A DNA stretch of 64,000 nucleotides. Origin: Solirubrobacter phytolaccae. Lineage in GTDB: Bacteria > Actinomycetota > Thermoleophilia > Solirubrobacterales > Solirubrobacteraceae. The stretch lies in the NCBI RefSeq assembly GCF_027587195.1, contig NZ_JAPDDP010000014.1, positions 59,221 through 123,220 on the forward strand, read 5' to 3'. Numbering within the stretch: the first letter of the stretch is position 1; the number at the start of each line of letters is the position of its first letter. The notes below the pieces were generated by a model that saw only the letters and a list, made by a program, of their open reading frames with translations, did not search any database and had not been told where the DNA came from. Below are positions 57,776 to 64,000 of the stretch, in pieces. The translations under genes and the position numbers were made by a program.

Positions 57776-58936
57776 TTAAGTCGTTTTCATCAAGTCGCGG
57801 GCGGGCTCGATGCCCCAGCGCCCGGCGAGCTCGGTCAGCGGGCCGTCGATGCCCCAGCGATCGGGCAGCGGCGCGTCGCCCTCGAAGTCGGGCGCGGCGC
57901 CCTTGAGCAGCATCGAGCCGGTGTTGTCGCCGATCGCGCGGAGCTCCGCGACCTCCTCGGCGCTAAGCACGCTCGGGCCGGTGACGGCAGCGAGCTCGGC
58001 GCGCTTGTCCTCGATCGACTTCTCGCCGCCCGCCTCCTCGATCAGCGTCGGCGCGACGACCTCCACCGGGCCGTGGGCGAGGTTCCAGTGACAGGCGAGT
58101 TGCAGCGGCGTGAGCCCGTGACGCTCGGCGATCGGCCGCATCCGCTCGAGCTTGGCGTTGCCCGCCTCGACCCAGCCGGCGGGGCGGAACCCGCGGTGGT
58201 CGTAGCGCGGGAACGCGTGCCCGGGGCGGACGTCGTCGTGGAAGAGCCCGCCGTAGTCGACGACACGGGTGATCAGCTTGACGTCGTGGCGCTCGGCGGC
58301 GGGGATCACCAGCTCACCCGGCCACGGCTCCATCGGGTTGAGGATGATCATGCCCCAGTCGATCCGGTCGCCGAAGCGCTCGAAGCAGTCGATGACGTCG
58401 AGCGTGAAGCCGTTGGCGGGGCCGGGCGCGACGCCGAGCATGCGCGTGAGCCCCGCTGCCCGAACGGCCTCCAGCGCGTCCCAGACGGCTTCGCTCGTGT
58501 AGCCCGTCCGGTCCGGGTTGTGCAGGAGCAGCAGGTCGAAGGCGTCCACGCCGCAGCGCTCCAGGCTGCGCTCTGTCGCCATTCGGACATAATCCGCGTA
58601 GCCCTCCGGACCGCGAAGACGTGGGTCGGTGAAGCGCGGGAAGCCCTTGGCGCCCTCGCGTTCCCCCTCGTAGAAGTCGTGCCCGATGGCCCCGACGAGG
58701 GAGTACTGGTCGCGCGAAACCCCAGCTAGGGCGCGGCCTAGCACACGATCGGCCTCGCCCGCGCCATACGTGTCCGCAGTAAGCAGAGTCGCGATACCCT
58801 GACCAGGGCGCAGGAGGGCAGCGAGCCGGTCGTCGTCGACGGGTTCGCCGAAGTGCATGAAGCGGCCGCCGCTCCATGTCCCGATCGCGGCACTGGACAG
58901 CGCCGGCCGATGGTCTTCCCTTAAGTGTGTACTCAA
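57776..58936 (-). CDS. Aldo/keto reductase
   Basis: A 386-residue AKR-fold protein with SSAAIGTWSGG at its start, GIATLLTADTYGAGEADRVLG (Asp/Tyr catalytic region), CGVDAFDLLLLHNPDRTGYT, the ALEAVRAAGLTRMLGVAPGP segment and a C-terminal LSAEEVAELRAIG helix. The first ATG (58858) would cut off SSAAIGTW, a conserved AKR strand, so a TTG at 58936 (or GTG at 58945) is more likely. A long in-frame extension upstream lies antisense to the subtilase gene and is not real. The substrate is unknown. Confidence 0.82.
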   Translation of the reverse strand: MSTHLREDHRPALSSAAIGTWSGGRFMHFGEPVDDDRLAALLRPGQGIATLLTADTYGAGEADRVLGRALAGVSRDQYSLVGAIGHDFYEGEREGAKGFPRFTDPRLRGPEGYADYVRMATERSLERCGVDAFDLLLLHNPDRTGYTSEAVWDALEAVRAAGLTRMLGVAPGPANGFTLDVIDCFERFGDRIDWGMIILNPMEPWPGELVIPAAERHDVKLITRVVDYGGLFHDDVRPGHAFPRYDHRGFRPAGWVEAGNAKLERMRPIAERHGLTPLQLACHWNLAHGPVEVVAPTLIEEAGGEKSIEDKRAELAAVTGPSVLSAEEVAELRAIGDNTGSMLLKGAAPDFEGDAPLPDRWGIDGPLTELAGRWGIEPARDLMKTT

Positions 58937-58938
58937 GG
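58919..58938. promoter_or_regulatory. Imperfect palindrome at the divergent AKR/subtilase junction
   Basis: CCTTAAGT-GTGT-ACTCAAGG has 8-nt arms with one mismatch. It covers the probable TTG start of the aldo/keto reductase gene and lies ~30 bp before the subtilase start. It might be an operator; there is no regulator gene nearby to assign it to. Confidence 0.3.
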
Positions 58939-58966
58939 CCCCCACGAGATCGCCGATGATACGAGG

Positions 58967-60877
58967 GTGACGCATTCGCGAACGGGTCTCGCGTGCGCGG
59001 TGGTGCTCTTCTGCACCCTCGGTTCCCTGCTGCCGTCGTTGGCCGCGGCCTCCGAGATCGTCGTCCGCCGAGCCCCGGGCCTCTCCGCCTCTGAGCGCGC
59101 CGACGTGCGCGCCGATGCGGGTGTGCGCCTCGAGCGGATGTCCGCGGGCGCCGACACCGAGGTCGTCAGCGTCCCGGACGGCCGGGAACTCGCCGCCCTC
59201 GAGCGGCTGAACGCCGACGCCGACGTGCGCATCGCCGCACCGAACGTGCAGCTGCGGACCAAGGCCGAGCTCGGCTGGCAGCTGGACTGGCAGACCGACG
59301 CCGACGTCGACGCGCTCGACGCGTGGGACGACGCCGGCTTCCAGGGCGAGGACGTCACGATCGGCGTGGTCGATCAGAGCATCGACGCCACCCACCCGGA
59401 CCTCGCGGGGCACATCGGCGATCCGGTGGAGTTCGTGACCACCGACAAGTGCACGGCGCCCCCACCCACCGACGTCGACGACCACGGCACGCACGTCGCG
59501 GGGCTCATCACGGCGCTCCGCAACGACGTCGGCATGGTCGGCCTGGCGCCGCTCTCGTCCGTGGTCCCGCTGCACGCGGTCGACAACTGCGGCGGCGGCG
59601 ATCTGTACGACGTGATGCGCGCGTTCGACTACGGGGGCAGCCGCTACCCCATCGTCACGGCCTCGCTCGCCACCGACCCGACGGAGACCGCCGCGTTCAA
59701 GCAGCTGGTCGACGAGCTCGTCACCGACACGGTCAGCAAGTACCCGAACACGCTGTTCGTCGTCTCGGCGGGTAACGAGGGGGCCGACGTCGACGAGCCG
59801 GGCAACGAGGTCTACCCGTGCAGCAACGACGCCCCGAACATCATCTGCGTCGGCATGACCGACACGCTGGACCGGCCGACGTGCTGGGGCAACGTCGGCA
59901 AGACCTCCGTGGATCTGTTCGCCCCGGGGCTCACGCTCAGCTCGACCGTGCGGGGCGGCGCCTACCGGGTCAAGAGCGGCACGTCGATGTCGGCCGCGCT
60001 GGTCGCCGCCGCGGCGGCGCTGATCGAGTCCTCGAACCCGATGACCTACAACGCCGAGGGCCTCAAGAGCGCGCTCGACGACTCCGTCGATCGCGTGACC
60101 GGCCTCGACACGATCTCGCGCTTCGGCGGCCGGCTGAACGCCGCTCGGCCGCTGCTCGCCCCCGGCGCGCGCCTCGGCGGCGGCAGCATCGGTGGGCAGT
60201 GGGTCTCGTGCGATCCCGATCACGACGGCTTCCGCGGCGCGAACGACGATTGCCCGTCGCTGGCCGGCAAGCTGCGAGGGTGTCCCGACCGCGACCAAGA
60301 CGGGATCATCGATCCCAAAGACAACTGCCCGGCCGACGGGAACCCCGACCAGGCCGACCAGGACGGCGACGGCCTCGGCGACGCCTGCGACGGCGACCGT
60401 GACGGTGACGGCGTCGTCCCACCGACCGACCGTTGCGCGACGCTGGCGGCACCGACGTCCGACGGCTGCCCGGTGATCGTGACGCCGACGCCCACCGCGA
60501 CGCCGCCCGGCGACGGCGGCAACCGCAACCCCGCACCCTCGCCGACGCCCGGCCCTCCGCCGGATCCGGCGCCGGCGGCGCCGAAGGTCACCAAGCTGGA
60601 CGTGAAGGTCACGCCGAAGTCCTGCAAGGGCCGCACGACGTGCAAGCAGGCGGCGAAGGTGACCGTCAAGGTCTCGCGCTCCGCGACCGTGGCCGTCAAG
60701 GTCGAGCGCAAGGTCGGCCGCAAGTGGCGCCAGGTGACCTTCAAGTCGCTCAAGGCGTCCATCAGCGGCAAGAGCCTCACGATCCGCGGGACGCGCGGGA
60801 AGACGCTCACGCGTGGCAGCTACCGCGTGATCGCGACCATCAGCGGCCACACCACGCTGAAGACCTTCCGGGTTTGA
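58967..60877 (+). CDS. Secreted subtilisin-like protease with thrombospondin type 3 calcium repeats
   Basis: The 636-residue product has a signal peptide (residues 1-28, ends AAA-SE), an I9-like propeptide (~30-100), and an S8 domain with Asp136 (GVVDQSID), His173 (DDHGTHVAG), Asn270 (VVSAGNEG) and Ser340 (SGTSMSAAL). Three TSP3-type Asp-rich repeats follow (~418-490: DPDHDGFRGANDDCP, DRDQDGIIDPKDNCP, DQDGDGLGDACDGD). A Pro/Thr linker and a ~95-residue Lys-rich beta module come last. The TSP3 repeats bind calcium. It is not a close relative of the two tandem S8 genes at 16-20 kb. The start is GTG 58967. Confidence 0.9.
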   Translation: MTHSRTGLACAVVLFCTLGSLLPSLAAASEIVVRRAPGLSASERADVRADAGVRLERMSAGADTEVVSVPDGRELAALERLNADADVRIAAPNVQLRTKAELGWQLDWQTDADVDALDAWDDAGFQGEDVTIGVVDQSIDATHPDLAGHIGDPVEFVTTDKCTAPPPTDVDDHGTHVAGLITALRNDVGMVGLAPLSSVVPLHAVDNCGGGDLYDVMRAFDYGGSRYPIVTASLATDPTETAAFKQLVDELVTDTVSKYPNTLFVVSAGNEGADVDEPGNEVYPCSNDAPNIICVGMTDTLDRPTCWGNVGKTSVDLFAPGLTLSSTVRGGAYRVKSGTSMSAALVAAAAALIESSNPMTYNAEGLKSALDDSVDRVTGLDTISRFGGRLNAARPLLAPGARLGGGSIGGQWVSCDPDHDGFRGANDDCPSLAGKLRGCPDRDQDGIIDPKDNCPADGNPDQADQDGDGLGDACDGDRDGDGVVPPTDRCATLAAPTSDGCPVIVTPTPTATPPGDGGNRNPAPSPTPGPPPDPAPAAPKVTKLDVKVTPKSCKGRTTCKQAAKVTVKVSRSATVAVKVERKVGRKWRQVTFKSLKASISGKSLTIRGTRGKTLTRGSYRVIATISGHTTLKTFRV

Positions 60878-61587
60878 ACGCCGGCGTCCTCGCCTTCGGC
60901 GACTCGATCACCAACGGCGGCGGGGAGCTCCAGTGGGGCGTCGCGCTGCAGTCCTGGGCGTTGTGGACGGCGCGCGGGCTCGGGCTGCCGTACACGGGCT
61001 ACGCCGTCGACGGGGCGCGGGTGGAGCACGTGGCGTCGGTCCAGGTGCCGGCCTTCGAGGCCCGGACGGCGCTGCCGGAGGCTCGCTACGCCGTCGGCTG
61101 CCTGTACGCGGGCGTGAACGACGTGCGCGCGCCGGACTTCGACGCGGCGGCGTTCGAGCCGGCGTACGCGTCGGTGGCGGAGTTCCTGGCGGCGCGCTGC
61201 GACCGCGTCCTGCTCGTCACGCTGCCGGAGGACCTGGGGCGGCCGCGGGCGGGAGGCGTGGAGGCGGGCAACGCGGCGATCCTGCGCGTGGCGTCCGCGG
61301 TCGGCGCGCTCGTGCTCGACCTGCGGAGCTTCGGCGCACGCAACCTCGTGATGGTCGATCACGTGCACCCGACGGCGTTCGGGCAGGTGTGGATCGCCGA
61401 GCGGGCCCTGGACGTGCTCGCGGCGGACGGGCTGGACGTGCGCGTACGGCCCTCGACGCTCATCACCCCGGGCGGATACACGCCGCTGCGCGCGCTCCAG
61501 GGCGACTGGACCTACGTGTACCGGGCGCTCAGGCTGCGGGCTCTGGATGCCGCGGGTCGGGCGCGCCGACTTGCGCGAGGCGCTTAG
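60874..61587 (+). CDS. SGNH/GDSL-family hydrolase
   Basis: The 237-residue protein has block I LAFGDSITNGGGE (Ser nucleophile ~11), block III YAGVNDV (Asn ~77), and block V DHVHPTAFGQ (Asp-His pair near 164-167), which completes the SGNH set. There is no signal peptide. It likely hydrolyses an ester such as an acyl or acetyl group. The TTG start at 60874 overlaps the subtilase stop (TTGA). The 3' end overlaps the convergent DUF3159 gene by 59 bp. Confidence 0.87.
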   Translation: MNAGVLAFGDSITNGGGELQWGVALQSWALWTARGLGLPYTGYAVDGARVEHVASVQVPAFEARTALPEARYAVGCLYAGVNDVRAPDFDAAAFEPAYASVAEFLAARCDRVLLVTLPEDLGRPRAGGVEAGNAAILRVASAVGALVLDLRSFGARNLVMVDHVHPTAFGQVWIAERALDVLAADGLDVRVRPSTLITPGGYTPLRALQGDWTYVYRALRLRALDAAGRARRLARGA

Positions 61588-62176
61588 GCACCCAGCGGTA
61601 GCCGAAGAACAGCAGCAGCCCGAACGCCGGCAGGCCCATCGCGAGCGAGGCCACGCCCAGGAACTCGACCTCGCCGGCGAGGATGCCGACGAGGAACACG
61701 ATCGCGCGCAGCAGGAACAGGCCGGCCCAGATCAGCGTGTACTCGGTCATCACGCGCCGGACCTCCGGGATCTTCTGCCACTCGGGGTCCGCGCGGTAGA
61801 GCGTGCTGACGATGAACCCGGTCAGCGGGCGCCGGATGATGACCGAGCCGGCGAAGATCACGAACAGGCCGCCCTGCTGGGCGACCTTGGGCCAGAAGAA
61901 GTCCTCGGCGTTGCCGGAGCGGACCGCGATGAACGCGGCGAGCGCGATCCCGAGCAGGCCGCCGAGCGCGTTGATCACCGACTTGCGGCGGACCAGCCGC
62001 TCGATGAACATCACGACCCCGATGCCGACCGCGACGGCCGCGGCCGTGTTGACCTCCTTCGTGATCGTGTAGACGATCACGAAGGCGATCGGGGCGATCG
62101 TCGTGTCGGCGATCGCGCGCCGGTCGCGCAGCATGTCGAACGGGCCGGGCGGGTGCTCTGGCGGCGGGGTGCTCAC
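61529..62176 (-). CDS. DUF3159-family membrane protein
   Basis: The 215-residue protein has about six hydrophobic segments and the DUF3159 pattern: FDMLRDRRAIADTTIAPIAF near the N-terminus, RLVRRKSVINALGGLLGIAL, GNAEDFFWPK and RPLTGF. The family is actinobacterial and of unknown function. The start is GTG at 62174-62176, overlapping the methyltransferase stop (GTGA). The same frame stays open to the window edge upstream, but only this part is a gene. Confidence 0.85.
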   Translation of the reverse strand: MSTPPPEHPPGPFDMLRDRRAIADTTIAPIAFVIVYTITKEVNTAAAVAVGIGVVMFIERLVRRKSVINALGGLLGIALAAFIAVRSGNAEDFFWPKVAQQGGLFVIFAGSVIIRRPLTGFIVSTLYRADPEWQKIPEVRRVMTEYTLIWAGLFLLRAIVFLVGILAGEVEFLGVASLAMGLPAFGLLLFFGYRWVPKRLAQVGAPDPRHPEPAA

Positions 62177-63087
62177 GCGTCCGGCTTCCGCGCCGCGAGC
62201 ATCAGGTTGTAGAAGATGCGGGGCGGGAGGCGCGGCTCGAGCAGCGTGCGGTCCACGCGCTGGAGCAGGATGTAGCCGCGGTAGGCGTACTGGATCCAGC
62301 CCCACGGGATGTCCTTGGGGTCGGCGCTCGCCTCGAGCGTGCGGTTGAACCAGCCGAACCAGTTCGCCAGCAGCTCCTCGCCCTGGACCTTGACGTCGGT
62401 GAAGCCGCCGGCCGTGGCGTGCGCGGTCAGGTCGGAGGGGACGAACGCGTGGACGTCGACGACGGACTCGAGCGCGTGCTCGTCCTCGTCGGGCGCGCCG
62501 TGGTGGGTCGGGGCGGGGCTTGCCTTGAGCGCCTTGCGCCACAGCGGCGCGGCCTTGACGGCGGCGCGCTTCGGGTACGCGGCGAGCTTGTCGCCCTGGC
62601 GGGAGGGCTCGCCCGCGAAGAAGATCACGCCGCCGGGCTTGAGCACGCGGCGGAACTCCCGGAACGCCTCGTCGAGGTCCGGCAGGTGATGCAGGACGGC
62701 GTGGCCGAGCACGAGGTCGAACGTCTCGTCCTCGAACGGCAGCTGCGCGGCGTCGCAGGCGGCGGTCTCGACGGTCAGGCCCAGCTCGCTCGCGTTGTGC
62801 TCGAGCGTCTCCAGCATGCCGGGGCTGATGTCCGTGCATGTCGCCTGGGCGATCACGCCCGTCTGCAGCAGGTTGAGGCTGAAGTAGCCGGTTCCGGAGC
62901 CGATCTCGAGCGAGTGCGCGAACGGCCCGGGGTTGGGGCCGAGCAGCTTGGTGAGCTTGCCGAGCACCTGCTGGTGGCCGATCTCGCCGAACGAGATGCC
63001 CCACTTGGAGTCGTAGGTCTCGGCCGCGACGTCGTGGTAGCGGCGGTTGACGTCGAGGATCTCGTGCTCTGTCGGCGGTGCGGCCAT
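62173..63087 (-). CDS. Class I SAM-dependent methyltransferase
   Basis: The 304-residue protein has an N-terminal substrate helix region (HEILDVNRRYHDVAAETYDS) and a methyltransferase-11 core with SLEIGSGTGYFSLNL (motif I, ~60-74), ATCTDISPGML (motif II), AAQLPFEDETFDLVLGHAVLHHL (motif IV) and LKPGGVIFFAGEP (motif VI). A ~110-residue C-terminal extension follows. It resembles ubiquinone/menaquinone- or lipid-type methyltransferases, but the substrate is not identifiable. It is coupled to the DUF3159 gene. Confidence 0.88.
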   Translation of the reverse strand: MAAPPTEHEILDVNRRYHDVAAETYDSKWGISFGEIGHQQVLGKLTKLLGPNPGPFAHSLEIGSGTGYFSLNLLQTGVIAQATCTDISPGMLETLEHNASELGLTVETAACDAAQLPFEDETFDLVLGHAVLHHLPDLDEAFREFRRVLKPGGVIFFAGEPSRQGDKLAAYPKRAAVKAAPLWRKALKASPAPTHHGAPDEDEHALESVVDVHAFVPSDLTAHATAGGFTDVKVQGEELLANWFGWFNRTLEASADPKDIPWGWIQYAYRGYILLQRVDRTLLEPRLPPRIFYNLMLAARKPDA

Positions 63088-63105
63088 TTCGGCCCATGAG
63101 CGTAG

Positions 63106-64000
63106 CTACGGAGCGATGTAGCGGGACGCGATCACGCGGTGCGCCGTGGCGTCGGTCTTCACCCAGCTCAGGAAGCGGGCGAGCGCGCCGGTCGGGCGGC
63201 CGCGGGTGACGAAGCCGAGCGTCCGCCGCGCCGGGTACGTCCCGTCCTTGACGGTGGCCCGCGTGCACGGAACGCCCTCGTAGGGGACGGCGTGCAGGCG
63301 GCGGGCGAACTCGAGGTCGACGTAGCCGAACGCCGCGGGGGTCGCGGCCACGTAGTCGCGGACCTGCGCGGAGGCCGTGAACGTGCTGGCGGGGGCGAGC
63401 GGCGTGCTCAGGTCGACGAAGGTGCTCAGGAACACGGCGCGCGCGGCGGACGTGACGTCGAACGCGACGCGGGCCACGGGGACGTCGCCCGCGGACCCGG
63501 GGATGTCGGCCCAGCTGGAGATCGTCCCGGCCGCGAGCGCCTGGACCTGCGCGTGCGTGAGGTTGGGGACGCGGTTCGCCGGGTTCGTGACCAGGCAGAT
63601 CGCACTGAGGGCGAGCGGCGTGAACGTCAGGTTGGGCGGGTCGTCCGCGGTGAGCGCGCGACCGGAGAGCCCGGCGTCGACGATCCCGCGCGCCGCGTCG
63701 GCGATCCCCGTCCCGGTCCCCCCGCCGACGATCGAGAACCGCGGCGCGTCCGCCCGGTGCTCGCGCCGGTAGAAGTACGCGAGGTCGGCGACCACGGCCT
63801 GGGCCGGGCTCGCGCCGCTCATGGTGATCGTGCGCGCCGCGCCGGGAGCCGGCGCCGGCGTGAGGAGGAGAGTCGCTACCGCCGCCGGTCCGAGCAGGCG
63901 GCGCGCACGTTTGAGGGGGCGCCACGAGGCGGTCGCGCGCCGCGGGCCGGCCGTGCCGTTCGCGCCGGCCGTGCCGTTCGCGCCGGCCGTGCCGTTCCAA
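63106..64000 (-). CDS. PstS-like periplasmic phosphate-binding protein, N-terminus beyond window
   Basis: The visible ~298 residues include a signal-like hydrophobic stretch (RRLLGPAAVATLLLTPAPAP) and then a type II periplasmic-binding domain with FSIVGGGTGTGIADA, LSAICLVTNPANRV, LTHAQVQALAAGTISSWADI and AFGYVDLEFARR. The pattern fits the PstS/SphX phosphate-binding family. An ATG at 63822 exists but would remove the export signal. The same frame is open, without ATG/GTG/TTG, to the window edge, so the start probably lies beyond it. No pstCAB genes are visible. Confidence 0.72.
   Translation of the reverse strand, partial: WNGTAGANGTAGANGTAGPRRATASWRPLKRARRLLGPAAVATLLLTPAPAPGAARTITMSGASPAQAVVADLAYFYRREHRADAPRFSIVGGGTGTGIADAARGIVDAGLSGRALTADDPPNLTFTPLALSAICLVTNPANRVPNLTHAQVQALAAGTISSWADIPGSAGDVPVARVAFDVTSAARAVFLSTFVDLSTPLAPASTFTASAQVRDYVAATPAAFGYVDLEFARRLHAVPYEGVPCTRATVKDGTYPARRTLGFVTRGRPTGALARFLSWVKTDATAHRVIASRYIAP
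63946..63999. repeat. 18-nt tandem repeat, three units, at the window edge
   Basis: GCCGGCCGTGCCGTTCGC at 63946-63963 is repeated exactly at 63964-63981, and again with two changes at its end at 63982-63999. Read in the frame of the binding-protein gene it encodes NGTAGA repeats before the signal-like segment. The array may continue past the window. Confidence 0.8.

Noticed and set aside
57776..60850. 1024-codon minus-strand frame extending the aldo/keto reductase
   Set aside because: The part beyond ~58940 lies antisense to the clear subtilase gene with its signal peptide and catalytic motifs, and has no domain.
61529..64000. 823-codon minus-strand frame upstream of the DUF3159 gene
   Set aside because: It overlaps the methyltransferase and binding-protein genes in another frame. 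Only the last 215 codons match DUF3159.

Overview
The window is high-GC actinobacterial chromosome. Gene density, GTG/TTG starts, many 1-4 bp stop/start overlaps (GTGA, ATGA, TGATG), an F420-type luciferase-like oxidoreductase, ECF sigma factors and many secreted proteins with Lys/Val-rich C-terminal modules fit a soil Thermoleophilia/Solirubrobacterales-type organism. That placement is inference; no rRNA or marker gene is present. I see no tRNA, rRNA, CRISPR array, insertion sequence or prophage. About 68 protein genes are called. The first runs in from the left edge, and the last (a periplasmic binding protein) runs off the right edge.

Layout. 1-2.2 kb: end of a secreted PKD-domain protein with a terminator, then an AbiE type IV toxin-antitoxin pair with two palindromic operators. 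2.2-8.4 kb: a LacI-controlled sugar-oxidation island (Gfo/Idh dehydrogenase, DUF993 aldolase-like protein, sugar isomerase, LacI, GMC oxidoreductase with its small subunit). 8.4-10 kb: small accessory genes. 9.9-15 kb: a signalling island with three response regulators, one complete PAS histidine kinase and two kinase-like proteins that lack ordinary catalytic parts. 15-20 kb: a CAP-domain protein, a long inverted repeat, and two tandem subtilisin-like paralogues. 20-24.9 kb: a GntR regulator, an ECF41 sigma factor with its NAD(P)-binding partner and a recognisable ECF41-type promoter, a lipoprotein, an LLM oxidoreductase and a methyltransferase. 25-32.6 kb: a cell-wall peptidase, a branched-polyamine-synthase-like enzyme, a GAF histidine kinase, a CHAD/CYTH pair, an SDR and a secreted beta-propeller.

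32.8-38 kb: a three-gene ApbE/ferric-reductase-like operon, a HAD phosphatase, a DUF2269 protein and a GGDEF-EAL protein. 38-43.4 kb: a serine-palmitoyltransferase-like enzyme fused to a GNAT domain, a double VOC protein, a cytochrome c operon, two copies of one 31-nt palindrome, an endonuclease/phosphatase-fold protein and a likely structured RNA ending in an intrinsic terminator. 43.4-49.4 kb: a glutamate-cysteine-ligase-like enzyme, tandem peptidase E genes, a GH20 hexosaminidase and a CBS/DHH pyrophosphatase. 49.5-56.2 kb: a degenerate EAL-HDOD protein coupled to an OmpR-type two-component system, a solute-binding lipoprotein and an ECF sigma/anti-sigma pair. 56.2-64 kb: a metzincin-like protease with a histone-like tail, an aldo/keto reductase, a calcium-binding subtilase, a GDSL hydrolase, a DUF3159 protein, a methyltransferase and a PstS-like binding protein.

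The most distinctive items are the Spt-like/GNAT fusion (possible sphingolipid-type lipid synthesis), the palindrome that supplies the stop codons of two convergent genes and recurs 1.7 kb away, the structured RNA candidate at 43.2 kb, the ECF41 promoter/regulon, the kinase-poor signalling island, and two genes whose conserved N-termini extend upstream of any canonical start codon.
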